Origin: Gammaproteobacteria bacterium
Lineage (GTDB): Bacteria; Pseudomonadota; Gammaproteobacteria; Steroidobacterales; XN24
DNA length: 64,000 bases
NCBI GenBank assembly: GCA_024640085.1
Contig: JAHEFR010000010.1
Coordinates: forward strand, 1-64,000
Reading direction: 5' to 3'
Numbering within the stretch: the stretch's first letter is position 1; every line of letters begins with the position of its first letter. Below, one piece after another: positions 51,638-60,235 of this stretch. Position numbers and translations under genes: made by a program. A model generated the notes under the pieces. The model was given only the letters and a program-made list of their open reading frames with translations. It had not been told where the DNA came from and did no database searches.

Positions 51638-53209
51638 ATGAGTATGCGGCGACATGGGGGATCTTCTCTAGGTTGGGCAACGGCCTTGCGTATTTGCCTT
51701 TTGGGGACGCTGCTCGGTTTGGTCGGCTGCGCGACCCCTTTTGAAAAGGGCGACTTCCCGAGCGCCTACGCCTTGCGGCCCGCCTCGGAGGCGCCGGTAT
51801 GGCAGGCGCTCGCCCACGCGACCCTCGGCAAGGGTCCGGACTGGTTTGTGCCGCTCAACCGCGGGCCGGACGCGCTGAAGATGCGCTTGGCCCTGATCGA
51901 CAGTGCGACCGAGTCTATCGATGCGAAGTACTTCATCTGGCACGAGGACCACACCGGCTCGCTGTTGCTGGAGAGGATCATCGCTGCCGCGGACCGGGGA
52001 GTACGGGTTCGCCTGCTCATCGACGATATCGAGCTGTCGAAAGCCACGGACGAATGGGTAGCGGCGGACGCCCATCCCAACGTTTCGGTGCGCATCTACA
52101 ATCCGTTCGCGGTGCGGGCGAAGGGCCCCGTGAGCCGGTTTCTGGACAACCTCAATGACTTTTCCCGGGTGAACCACCGGATGCATAACAAGGGGATCGT
52201 CTCGGACAACGTCGTGGCCATCATCGGCGGGCGAAACGTGGCTGACGAGTACCATGGCTTTGGCGAAATCGCGAACTTCAGGGATTTCGACCTGATGGTC
52301 GGCGGCGAGATCGTTCCCGCTATCTCCTCGACGTTCGATCACTTCTGGAACTCTGGCTGGGCCTATCCCGCGTACGCGGTGGAGCCGGACGACAGGCATG
52401 ACGAAACGGCGCTCGCCGTGCTGCGTGCTCACCTCGCGGACAGGGAAATCGTGATAGAGCCGTGGCTGGAGATGAATAACGCGGGTCAGCATGACTGGAC
52501 GCCCGAGCTGGTCCACTTCGCAAAAACCGCCTTCTCCGGATCTGCCCGGGTGCTCGTGGACCGGCCCGACGTGGACGACCCGGACCCTGCTGTTCAGGTC
52601 ACCTCCCAGCTGAGGAGAGTCTCGGGCGAGACACAGAATGAAATCATCGTCGTCACTCCGTATCTGATTCCCAGCCCTGGCACCATGGACGTTGTCTGGG
52701 AACTCGAGGATCGCCAGGTCGAGATCATCGTCCTCACCAATTCACTCAACACCAACAACCACGTAGCGGCGCACGTCGGGTATCGTCGGCATCGTGATGA
52801 TCTGGTCAATGCCGGCGTCGATCTCCACGAGTACCGCATCGACGCAGAATCCCGGAAGGAATACGAGGCTCGCGGATATCGGGCCGACCATTTCACCGTC
52901 CATGCCAAGGTGATTATTTTTGACCGGCGGCGGGTGTTCATCGGCACATTCAACGTAGATCCACGTTCCATGTACATCAACACCGAGCTTGGGTTGCTCA
53001 TCGACAGCCCGGGGTTGGCCGAACAGATCCGGCAAATGGTGGAGGTGGACTTCCATCCGGCCAACGCCTGGCACGTAGTACAGGACGACAAGGGTCACCT
53101 CCAGTGGACCGGCCACGACAAGACGCTGGACCGTGAACCTTCCGAGAGCAACTGGCGCCGGTTCCAGGCATGGCTGCTGGGGTTGTTTCCCATGGACAGC
53201 CAGCTCTAG
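51638..53209 (+). CDS. Phospholipase D superfamily lipoprotein, cardiolipin synthase C-like
   Basis: A 523-residue protein. The N-terminal lipobox LVGC (Cys near residue 31) makes it a lipoprotein. Two HKD motifs are present: HNKGIVSD near residue 183 and HAKVIIFD near 422, each followed by the Gly-Asn region (GGRN, GTFN). This matches the ClsC/YmdC group that makes cardiolipin from phosphatidylglycerol and phosphatidylethanolamine; another phosphodiesterase role is possible. It appears to be a single gene. Confidence 0.88.
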   Translation: MSMRRHGGSSLGWATALRICLLGTLLGLVGCATPFEKGDFPSAYALRPASEAPVWQALAHATLGKGPDWFVPLNRGPDALKMRLALIDSATESIDAKYFIWHEDHTGSLLLERIIAAADRGVRVRLLIDDIELSKATDEWVAADAHPNVSVRIYNPFAVRAKGPVSRFLDNLNDFSRVNHRMHNKGIVSDNVVAIIGGRNVADEYHGFGEIANFRDFDLMVGGEIVPAISSTFDHFWNSGWAYPAYAVEPDDRHDETALAVLRAHLADREIVIEPWLEMNNAGQHDWTPELVHFAKTAFSGSARVLVDRPDVDDPDPAVQVTSQLRRVSGETQNEIIVVTPYLIPSPGTMDVVWELEDRQVEIIVLTNSLNTNNHVAAHVGYRRHRDDLVNAGVDLHEYRIDAESRKEYEARGYRADHFTVHAKVIIFDRRRVFIGTFNVDPRSMYINTELGLLIDSPGLAEQIRQMVEVDFHPANAWHVVQDDKGHLQWTGHDKTLDREPSESNWRRFQAWLLGLFPMDSQL

Positions 53210-53407
53210 TCGGCGACCCGGGATCTGACCCATGACATCAACCATTGCCCGCCGGGAATTTCGAATCGGGGACGGAGACCCGGGCTGCACCCCACAGAAT
53301 GCGCCCGCGCCCGGCCACGGACTTATCGCCCGGCAAGGCCGCCGCGCTAAAATGGCGGCGAGAGTCACCGACAGCCGGGTAGCAAGGCAGCACACCGGGA
53401 GGATCTC

Positions 53408-53809
53408 GTGAACCAGCCCCAGGACACCCACAGCAAGGTCATCGGATATCTGCTCTGGATCTTCGGTTTCATGGGCGCCCACCGCTTCTACTATGGACGC
53501 CCGATCAGCGGCACCATCTGGTTTTTCACCCTGGGGCTCCTGTTTGTGGGCTGGATCATCGATCTGTTCCTGATACCCGGTATGGACGAGGATGCGGACT
53601 GGCGCTACGAGGAGGGTCCCGTCAGCTTCAATGTGACCTGGATCCTGCTAACCTTCCTCGGGATCTTTGGCGTGCACCGCTTTTATATGGGGAAGTGGGT
53701 GACGGGCCTGATCTGGCTGCTCACCGGCGGGCTGTTCCTGCTGGGCGTGCTCTATGATTACTGGACCCTCAATGACCAGATCAGTGAAGTCAACCGCTCG
53801 GAGGTCTGA
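53408..53809 (+). CDS. Tandem TM2 domain membrane protein
   Basis: A 133-residue inner-membrane protein with two TM2 units: residues 9-60 (GYLLWIFGFMGAHRFYYG) and 74-120 (LLTFLGIFGVHRFYMGKW). Each has the GxHRFYxG motif and an Asp in the following helix. The GTG start at 53408 is preceded by GGGAGGATCTC. TM2 proteins have no agreed bacterial function. Confidence 0.85.
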   Translation: MNQPQDTHSKVIGYLLWIFGFMGAHRFYYGRPISGTIWFFTLGLLFVGWIIDLFLIPGMDEDADWRYEEGPVSFNVTWILLTFLGIFGVHRFYMGKWVTGLIWLLTGGLFLLGVLYDYWTLNDQISEVNRSEV

Positions 53810-54013
53810 ACCCGGGTGACGCCTGCCCGGATCGGGCCGCCGGCTTACCGGGTATGCTGTGCTCCGGAGCGTCCCGCGGACAACGCGTATTGGCGTGATT
53901 CCAGCGATCAGTTACCCTACGCGCTCATCTGGAATCGACACGAGCAGCGTTCGTGTCCTTGCCGATCGGCGGCTGACGATTCGGGGATGGAAACAGGAAA
54001 GGGGTTTGGAGTT

Positions 54014-54403
54014 ATGAAGGATCGGTTCCGCGTTCTCTGGGCGGCGGCCCTGTCTGGCCTGTTTTTCTGCGCCGGGATCGCCGTCGCTGATGAGTTCCCG
54101 GAGGGATGTGTGTCCTGCCACGTCCAGAAGATCGGCGACGTCGATTTCCGGCTGAATACGCTGCTGGCCCAGATCGGGCATCGGAAAGTGGATCGCCTGA
54201 AGGTGATCCCCAGGGACTGCGGACGCTGTCATGCCAGTGACGATGGCGAGGACAGTTTCACGGTGATGATTCACCAGATCCATTTCGACGTCCCCAATAT
54301 CAACCTGTTCGTGCAACGGTACGGCGGCGCCTGCACCCACTGCCACGAGGTGAATACGGAGTCGGGCGAAGCTGGGCTCAAGAACGGGCCGAAAAACTGG
54401 TAG
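54014..54403 (+). CDS. Periplasmic triheme c-type cytochrome (paralogue 1)
   Basis: A 129-residue exported cytochrome. Signal peptide to about residue 26 (AGIAVADE). Heme-binding CxxCH sites lie at C32-H36 (CVSCH), C69-H73 (CGRCH) and C107-H111 (CTHCH). Three further His (H56, H87, H90) could act as distal ligands, giving bis-His hemes. The family was not recognised. ATG 54014 is chosen because GGAG precedes it and the signal peptide starts there. A paralogue follows after nine bases. Confidence 0.82.
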   Translation: MKDRFRVLWAAALSGLFFCAGIAVADEFPEGCVSCHVQKIGDVDFRLNTLLAQIGHRKVDRLKVIPRDCGRCHASDDGEDSFTVMIHQIHFDVPNINLFVQRYGGACTHCHEVNTESGEAGLKNGPKNW

Positions 54404-54412
54404 GGGGAAACG

Positions 54413-54880
54413 ATGATCACCAGAATATCTCGGAATCGTGACCGGGCGTTTTCCACCAGAAACGCGGTCCTGTTTCTCCTCGCGGCCCTGTCGATGGCCT
54501 GGACCGGCGCCTGCCTTGCGGACGACTATCCGGATGGCTGCGTGAGTTGTCACGTCGGCGACACACCGAAACCGAAATCCGCATACCGGTTGGATCTACA
54601 GCTCGCCGATCTCGGCCATGGCAAGGGCGGCGAGAGGACCAAGGAGATCCCTACCGGCTGTTTCCGTTGTCACGCTTCGACCGGGGATGGCGCGGCCGGC
54701 AAGCTGGGCCCTTACATCCACCTGATCCACTTCAGGGGAGAGAAGAACCCGTTTCTGAAGAAATACGGGGGCGACTGCAGCTCCTGTCACCAAATGGACC
54801 CGAACACCTGGCGAGCCGTGGCCAAGAGCGGGCCGCGAAACTGGGAGATGACGGTCGGCGACACCAAGATCCCGGACTAG
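54413..54880 (+). CDS. Periplasmic triheme c-type cytochrome (paralogue 2)
   Basis: A 155-residue cytochrome similar throughout to its upstream neighbour. Signal peptide to about residue 36 (ACLADD). Sites are C43-H47 (CVSCH), C83-H87 (CFRCH) and C122-H126 (CSSCH), and the candidate distal His H69, H103 and H106 keep the same relative positions, including the shared IHxIHF stretch. The pair arose by tandem duplication. Likely low-potential electron carriers; the electron donor is unknown. A strong terminator follows. Confidence 0.82.
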   Translation: MITRISRNRDRAFSTRNAVLFLLAALSMAWTGACLADDYPDGCVSCHVGDTPKPKSAYRLDLQLADLGHGKGGERTKEIPTGCFRCHASTGDGAAGKLGPYIHLIHFRGEKNPFLKKYGGDCSSCHQMDPNTWRAVAKSGPRNWEMTVGDTKIPD

Positions 54881-54921
54881 ACTTCCGCGCCCGGCGTGTC
54901 CTGCCGGGAAGCACGACAGGA

Positions 54922-54954
54922 GGGCCCGCCCATAATCGGGCCCTTTTCTTTTTC
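54922..54954 (+). terminator. Rho-independent terminator after the cytochrome pair
   Basis: GGGCCCG at 54922 pairs with CGGGCCC ending at 54943 around an eight-base loop, then TTTTCTTTTT. It lies 41 bases after the second cytochrome stop. The rest of the region to the phaB operator shows no gene. Confidence 0.85.
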
Positions 54955-55242
54955 GGCGGCCGCGCGGGTAGGCCGGGTAGCGGGACAAGCCCCGCAGGAC
55001 GCATTGATATGGAGTCGGTCAGGGGACGGGGGCGGTCGAGGGCGACCGGGATGCGCGGCCCGCACCCGGATCTGCCCGACTTCCGCGGGTAGATTTTGCT
55101 CGCGACCGCCCCCGGCATCCGGCCCACCCGCTTGGCGCGCAATCCCCTGGTTTCTATTGCATTGCGTGCGCTGCGCTGCCGCAAATTCCTGGAACTTACT
55201 GAAATTCAATGCTGGACAGGAGTGCCTTGCGCTCAGAAATCG

Positions 55243-55272
55243 TTTTGCGTCGCAAAAGTTTCCGGGTATGCT
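55243..55272 (+). promoter_or_regulatory. Probable PhaR operator overlapping the phaB1 promoter
   Basis: TTTTGC-GTC-GCAAAA at 55243-55257 is a perfect inverted repeat. It overlaps TTGCGT (55245-55250), a possible -35, with TATGCT at 55267-55272 as -10 after 16 bases. The same palindrome stands before the phasin gene. Repression by PhaR binding here is inferred. Confidence 0.65.
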
Positions 55273-55307
55273 CTGTGGCCGTCATACATCTGTAAGGGAG
55301 AGCCGTG

Positions 55308-56051
55308 ATGGCAGCACGCAACGCACTCGTGACGGGTGGTACGGGGGCCATTGGGCGGGAAATCTGCCAGACGCTGGCCGACGCCGGGTATCGAGTGGCG
55401 GCCAACTGCTATCCGACCGACGCCGATAATGCGCGGGTCTGGATCAAGGGCTTGAATGGCAGCGGGGAATCCATCCGCCTGGTGCCGTTCGATGCGGCTG
55501 ACTACCAAGACAGTGGCCGGGGCGTGGCCGAGGCGGAGGAGACCGTCGGTCCTATCGACGTACTGATCAACGCGGCCGGCATCACCCGGGACGCCGTCCT
55601 CGCCAAGCTGGAGCCGGAGAACTGGTCAGCCGTAATCCGCACCAATCTCGACAGTGTCTACAATGTGACCCGCCGGGTCATCAGCGGCATGGCGTCGCGG
55701 GGTTTCGGGCGGGTCGTGAACATCTCCTCGGTCAACGGCCAGCGTGGCCAGTTCGGCCAGGCCAACTACTCGGCCGCCAAGGCGGGAATCCACGGGTTTA
55801 CCATGGCCGTGGCGCGGGAAGTGGCGCGAAAGGGCGTGACCGTCAACACCGTTTCGCCCGGTTATATCGAGTCCCCGCTGGTCCTGCAGGTGCCGGAGCA
55901 GGTGCGGGAAAAGATCCGCGAGCAGATCCCCGTCGGGCGATTCGGAACACCCAGGGAAATTGCCCGGGCCGTGCTGTTCCTGATCGACGACGCCTCGGGC
56001 TTCATCACGGGAGAGGACCTGTCCGTAAACGGCGGGTTCCACATGGATTGA
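55308..56051 (+). CDS. phaB: Acetoacetyl-CoA reductase (PhaB type), copy 1
   Basis: A 247-residue SDR that reduces acetoacetyl-CoA to (R)-3-hydroxybutyryl-CoA, using NAD(P)H. TGGTGAIG near residue 9, NAAG near 88, the catalytic Ser in NISSVNGQRGQFG, and YSAAK are seen. The QFGQANYSAAKAGIHGF wording is typical of PhaB/FabG-like reductases. ATG 55308 has GGGAG upstream; a GTG stands one codon before. It leads the unit phaB1-phaR, with ten bases before phaR. A second copy lies at 60236-60961. Confidence 0.88.
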   Translation: MAARNALVTGGTGAIGREICQTLADAGYRVAANCYPTDADNARVWIKGLNGSGESIRLVPFDAADYQDSGRGVAEAEETVGPIDVLINAAGITRDAVLAKLEPENWSAVIRTNLDSVYNVTRRVISGMASRGFGRVVNISSVNGQRGQFGQANYSAAKAGIHGFTMAVAREVARKGVTVNTVSPGYIESPLVLQVPEQVREKIREQIPVGRFGTPREIARAVLFLIDDASGFITGEDLSVNGGFHMD

Positions 56052-56061
56052 TCCCGGGTAA

Positions 56062-56538
56062 ATGCCTGTGCCTGTCCGCGTCATCCGCAAGTATTCCAAC
56101 CGCCGTCTCTACGATCCGGAGACCAGCAGCCATATCACCCTGGACCAGGTCCGGGACCTGATCGTGGCCGGAGACCGGGTCCGTATCGAGGATGCCAAGA
56201 CCGGTGAGGACATCACCCGGAGCATCCTGCTGCAGATCATCGTCGAGCGGGAAGAGGCCGGGCGACCGCTGTTGAGCGCTGACCTCCTCGAGCAGTTGAT
56301 CCGTTTCTATGGCGGGGCCATGCAGGAGTTTTTCGGCAACTACCTCGAGCGCAGCGTCGGCGCCTTCGTGGAGCAGCAGGAGGATTTCCAGAAGCAGGTC
56401 CTGGACCTGGTCAAGAATAATCCCATGGCAGATCTCGCCAAGCGCAACCTGGCGCTCTGGAACGAGCTCCATGGTGTCTTCGGAAACACCTGGCGCAGCG
56501 CACCGCAAAAGAAAGACAGTGACGATGAAGAATCATAA
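56062..56538 (+). CDS. phaR: Polyhydroxyalkanoate synthesis repressor PhaR
   Basis: A 158-residue DNA- and granule-binding repressor. The N-terminal PHB/PHA accumulation regulator domain reads VIRKYSNRRLYDPETSSHITL, followed by an amphipathic C-terminal region (AMQEFFGNYLERSVGAFVEQQ) that associates with PHA granules. PhaR represses phasin and its own operon until granules titrate it. It lies just downstream of phaB1 and upstream of the phasin gene, whose control region carries the TTTTGC-N3-GCAAAA palindrome. Confidence 0.95.
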   Translation: MPVPVRVIRKYSNRRLYDPETSSHITLDQVRDLIVAGDRVRIEDAKTGEDITRSILLQIIVEREEAGRPLLSADLLEQLIRFYGGAMQEFFGNYLERSVGAFVEQQEDFQKQVLDLVKNNPMADLAKRNLALWNELHGVFGNTWRSAPQKKDSDDEES

Positions 56539-56581
56539 TATACTGTTTTAAAAAGATATTTAAAAATACTTTTATAAATTA

Positions 56582-56611
56582 TTTTGCAATGCAAAAAACT
56601 CATGCTAGAGT
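56582..56611 (+). promoter_or_regulatory. Probable PhaR operator and phasin promoter
   Basis: TTTTGC-AAT-GCAAAA at 56582-56596 matches the palindrome before phaB1. TTGCAA (56584) with TAGAGT 16 bases further on (56606-56611) is a plausible promoter of the same geometry. A markedly AT-rich stretch at 56540-56580 upstream may be an UP element. Confidence 0.65.
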
Positions 56612-56653
56612 TGTCCCCGGTGAGATTTGGTATTCAACACAGGGGAATGCGTC

Positions 56654-57034
56654 ATGAGCAACGAGATCTTTGATTTCTTCGAGAAGGGCCAGAAGGCCCT
56701 TGAGCCCTACGGCCAGCTGAGCGAGCTCGGCATGGATGCGGTAGAGAAGTTCGTGAATCTGGAAGCGGACATCGCCAGCGATATGATCGACCTTACCGTC
56801 GACCAGCTGCGGGTCCTGGGGACCGCTGAAGATGCGGCCGGTTTCACTCAGGAGCAGGGTCGCCTGTTCACCGAGTATGCCGGACGCGCCCAGCAGCGGG
56901 CCGCCGCCTGGCTCGAGACGGTGACCGGGGTGCAGAAGGCGTTCTTCGACGTGGCTAAGAACGGCTACGAGGAAGCTGCCGCTGCCGCCAAGGCCGCCGC
57001 GCCGGCCAAGGCGACGCGCAAGAAAGCGGCCTGA
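56654..57034 (+). CDS. phaP: Phasin, PHA granule-associated protein
   Basis: A 126-residue helical protein with amphipathic helices over residues 1-105 and an Ala/Lys-rich tail (AAAAAKAAAPAKATRKKAA), typical of phasins that coat PHA granules. EIFDFFEKGQKALEPYGQL opens the protein. The start at 56654 follows AGGGGAA. It is monocistronic, set between its own operator/promoter and a strong terminator. Confidence 0.88.
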   Translation: MSNEIFDFFEKGQKALEPYGQLSELGMDAVEKFVNLEADIASDMIDLTVDQLRVLGTAEDAAGFTQEQGRLFTEYAGRAQQRAAAWLETVTGVQKAFFDVAKNGYEEAAAAAKAAAPAKATRKKAA

Positions 57035-57048
57035 TTTCAGGCATCCGG

Positions 57049-57078
57049 AACGGCGGCCCTCGTGGCCGCCGTTTTTTT
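57049..57078 (+). terminator. Rho-independent terminator after the phasin gene
   Basis: AACGGCGGCC at 57049-57058 pairs perfectly with GGCCGCCGTT at 57064-57073 around a five-base loop, followed by seven consecutive T (57072-57078). It lies 15 bases after the stop. Confidence 0.92.
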
Positions 57079-57151
57079 GGCGGATCGTCTAATGGCGATA
57101 CAGTAAGGAAGCTGGCACTCTTAGAAGGATTTGCAGGAGGGAGATCGGGGC

Positions 57152-58339
57152 ATGTCTGACAAAAGAGAAATCGTCGTATTGAGTGCGGTCCGCACCGCTA
57201 TCGGAACTTACGGGGGCGCCCTGGCTGGCACACCGCCAACCGAGATGGCGGCGACCTGCGTCAAGGCAGCAGTCGAGCGAGCGGGGATCGAGCCGGCTGA
57301 CGTCGGCCACGTGGCGTTCGGCAACGTCATCCATACAGAAAAGAAGGACATGTACCTGTCCCGGGTAGCTGCCGTGAACGGTGGCCTGCCCCATGACACC
57401 CCGGCGGTCACGGTAAACCGCCTCTGCGGGAGCGGCCTGCAGGCGATCGTTTCCGCCGCCCAGCTCATCCTTCTGGGGGACGCCGACTGCGCCATCGGCG
57501 GTGGCGCCGAGTGTATGAGCCGCGCCCAGTACTGGGTGCCGGGACTGCGCTTCGGTCAACGCATGGGTGACGGCCAGGTGATCGACGCCATGGTGGGCGC
57601 CCTGACCGATCCTTTTGACGACTGCCACATGGGCATTACGGCCGAGAACGTGGCAGCGAAGTGGGGCGTAAGTCGAGAGGAACAGGATGCGCTCGCGGTC
57701 GAGAGTCAGACCCGGGCCGCCAAGGCCATCGCCGCCGGTTACTTCAAGGACCAGATCGTGCCCGTCGAGGTCCGCGTCAAGAGGGACATGGTGCCGTTCG
57801 ATACCGACGAGCATGTCCGCGCCCAGACCACTATGGAATCGCTTTCCAAGCTGCGCCCGGCGTTCCAGAAGGACGGGACCGTGACGGCGGGCAACGCCTC
57901 GGGCATCAACGATGCGGCCGCGTCCGTCGTCCTCATGGAGGCGGGGCTGGCAGAAAAGCGCGGCCTCAAGCCGATGGCCCGGCTGGTGGGATATGGGTTC
58001 GCGGGGGTGGATCCCAAGTACATGGGCATCGGCCCGGTGCCGGCTACCCGCAGCCTGCTGGACCGTATCGGCCTGTCGGTGGACGATATCGACGTGTTCG
58101 AGGTCAACGAGGCATTCGCCGCCCAGGCCCTGGCTGTCGCCAAGGACCTGGACCTGCCGAGAGACAAGACCAACCCCAACGGCAGCGGTATTTCTCTCGG
58201 TCACCCCATCGGGGCCACCGGCTGCATCATCACCGTCAAGGCGCTCTATGAACTGGAGCGGACCGGCGGCCGTTACGCCCTGGTCACCATGTGTATCGGC
58301 GGCGGTCAGGGGATCGCGGCCGTCTTTGAGCGTCTGTAA
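57152..58339 (+). CDS. phaA: Acetyl-CoA acetyltransferase (beta-ketothiolase)
   Basis: A 395-residue thiolase condensing two acetyl-CoA into acetoacetyl-CoA, the first step of PHB synthesis. The nucleophilic Cys is C92 in NRLCGSGLQAI; the base His lies in GHPIGATG and the second Cys in MCIGGGQGIA. Length is standard. GGAGGGAG precedes the ATG at 57152. phaC follows after 14 bases, so phaA-phaC is an operon. Confidence 0.93.
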   Translation: MSDKREIVVLSAVRTAIGTYGGALAGTPPTEMAATCVKAAVERAGIEPADVGHVAFGNVIHTEKKDMYLSRVAAVNGGLPHDTPAVTVNRLCGSGLQAIVSAAQLILLGDADCAIGGGAECMSRAQYWVPGLRFGQRMGDGQVIDAMVGALTDPFDDCHMGITAENVAAKWGVSREEQDALAVESQTRAAKAIAAGYFKDQIVPVEVRVKRDMVPFDTDEHVRAQTTMESLSKLRPAFQKDGTVTAGNASGINDAAASVVLMEAGLAEKRGLKPMARLVGYGFAGVDPKYMGIGPVPATRSLLDRIGLSVDDIDVFEVNEAFAAQALAVAKDLDLPRDKTNPNGSGISLGHPIGATGCIITVKALYELERTGGRYALVTMCIGGGQGIAAVFERL

Positions 58340-58353
58340 GAAGAGAGGTTGCC

Positions 58354-60147
58354 GTGCTGGACAAAGTGACACCGGAGAATCTCCGGTCCTATCTCGAAAA
58401 TAGCGAGGCCGCCGTGCTGGAAAAATTGAAGCCGGAGAACCTCCGGTCCCAATACGAGCTGAGCAGGCTATTGGCCGGCATGTCGGCGGACATGGCCAAG
58501 CTCTATCTCCGCTGGATGGTCAAGCTGGCGACGCACCCTGGGGCAACGATGAAGACCGGCGCCGGATTGGCCGCCGACTGTCTGAGTATCTCCGAGGAAG
58601 TCCTGCGCAGGGTCTCCGGTGAAGAAGTCGAGGAGCGCAAGCTGAATGGTGACCGGCGATTCGCGTCGGAAGCCTGGGAGCGGAACCCCCAGTTCCGGGT
58701 GTTGCGGCGGGTCTACGAGGCCTACGGTAAGGCCGTGCTGCGCCTGGCCGACGAGACGCCGGGCCTGGACCCGGAGGAACGCAGGAAGATTCGCTTTTTC
58801 ACGGCCCAGTTCCTCGATGCCGTCGCCCCGGCCAACTTCGCGATCAGCAATCCCGAGGTGCTCGAGGAAACCGTCCAGAGTCGCGGACGGAACTTCATGC
58901 ATGGGGTGCGCAACTTCTGGCATGACCTCGATCTCACCCAGGGCAAGCTGAATATCAGCATGTCGGATCTGGGCGCCTTCGAGGTAGGCAAGAACCTGGC
59001 GTCGACCCCCGGTGAAGTTGTCTACCGCAATGAACTGATGGAACTGATCCAGTACACGCCGACCACCAAGCAGGTGTCGCGGCGTCCGCTGCTGATCATC
59101 CCGCCCTGGTTCAACAAGTATTACGTGCTCGACATGCAGCCGGCCAATTCGGTGGTCAAGTATCTGATAGACCAGGGGCAGACCGTATTCCTGATCTCCT
59201 GGCGGAATCCGGACGAGGACACTCCGGACAAGTCCTTCGACGATTACATGCTCGAGGGTCCGCTGGAGGCCATGGATGTGATCGAGGAGATCACCGGGGA
59301 ATCCGATGTGAACGCCATGGGATACTGCCTGGGCGGCATCCTGCTGGCCTGCCTGCTCGCGTGGCTGGACGCCAAGGGCCGCAATCCGATCCGGTCGGCG
59401 ACCTATCTGACGACCCTGCTCGACTACTCGGAAGTCGGCGACGTCAAGGTCTTCGTGGACGAGAAGCAGTTGGACAGGCTGGAGCGGCTCGGCGAGGCGA
59501 AGGGTTATCTGCCGGGCGACAATGTCGCCTGGGGATTCCGACTCTTGCGGGCCCCGGACCTGATCTGGAGCTTCGTCATCAATCATTACATGCTCGGGCG
59601 GGACCGGGTGCCGTTCGATCTGCTTTTCTGGAACGAGGACACCACCAACATGCCCTTGTCCTGTCATATGTTCTTCATGCGGAACATGTACATAGACAAC
59701 AGGCTGAGGGAGCCCAACGCCATCGAACTGGCCGGCGAGCCCATCGATCTGACCAGGATCCAGACCCCGGCCTACATTCTCTCGACCCGCGACGATCACA
59801 TCGCGCCGTGGAAGACCACCTACGAGGCGACCCAGTTGTTCTCGGGCAAGTCCCGTTTTGTATTGGGGAACTCCGGGCACATCGCCGGTGTGATCAACCC
59901 GCCGACACGGGTGAAGTACGGATACCGGGTGGGCACGGGCAATCCGCCGGATGCCGAGGACTGGTTCAAGCGGGCCAAGGAGAAACCCGGCTCGTGGTGG
60001 CCGGACTGGGTCCAGTGGCTGAGGCGCTACTCGGGCGGCAAGGTCCTCGCGCGCAAGCCGGGCAGCAAGACCTATCCCGGTCTGGAGCCGGCACCCGGGA
60101 CTTACGTGCGCAAGATGATCCGACCGGAGAAGCGGCCGCTCTTTTAG
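58354..60147 (+). CDS. phaC: Class I poly(3-hydroxyalkanoate) synthase
   Basis: A 597-residue polymerase that builds PHA from 3-hydroxyacyl-CoA at the granule surface. The lipase-like box GYCLGG holds the catalytic C325, with D480 in STRDDHIAPW and H509 in GNSGHIAG completing the triad. The first 32 residues contain a 20-residue tandem duplication (VLDKVTPENLRS and VLEKLKPENLRS), each copy starting with a GTG preceded by a GAGG-like ribosome binding site, so translation could also begin at 58414 (577 residues). The GTG at 58354 is used here because AGAGAGG precedes it. Confidence 0.95.
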   Translation: MLDKVTPENLRSYLENSEAAVLEKLKPENLRSQYELSRLLAGMSADMAKLYLRWMVKLATHPGATMKTGAGLAADCLSISEEVLRRVSGEEVEERKLNGDRRFASEAWERNPQFRVLRRVYEAYGKAVLRLADETPGLDPEERRKIRFFTAQFLDAVAPANFAISNPEVLEETVQSRGRNFMHGVRNFWHDLDLTQGKLNISMSDLGAFEVGKNLASTPGEVVYRNELMELIQYTPTTKQVSRRPLLIIPPWFNKYYVLDMQPANSVVKYLIDQGQTVFLISWRNPDEDTPDKSFDDYMLEGPLEAMDVIEEITGESDVNAMGYCLGGILLACLLAWLDAKGRNPIRSATYLTTLLDYSEVGDVKVFVDEKQLDRLERLGEAKGYLPGDNVAWGFRLLRAPDLIWSFVINHYMLGRDRVPFDLLFWNEDTTNMPLSCHMFFMRNMYIDNRLREPNAIELAGEPIDLTRIQTPAYILSTRDDHIAPWKTTYEATQLFSGKSRFVLGNSGHIAGVINPPTRVKYGYRVGTGNPPDAEDWFKRAKEKPGSWWPDWVQWLRRYSGGKVLARKPGSKTYPGLEPAPGTYVRKMIRPEKRPLF

Positions 60148-60166
60148 CGCAGGTCCGGGCGGGCAA

Positions 60167-60202
60167 CAGAAAACGGCGATCGCTAGCGATCGCCGTTTTC
60201 TG
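60167..60202. terminator. Bidirectional terminator: 36-bp perfect palindrome
   Basis: An 18-base arm beginning CAGAAAACGGCGATCGC pairs perfectly with its mirror around the central CTAG. The arms start with A-rich and end with T-rich sequence (GTTTTCTG), so the hairpin works as a terminator in both directions between convergent phaC and phaB2. Confidence 0.88.
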
Positions 60203-60235
60203 TGGCTGGGAGTGCCCGGATGTCTGCGGCAGGCC

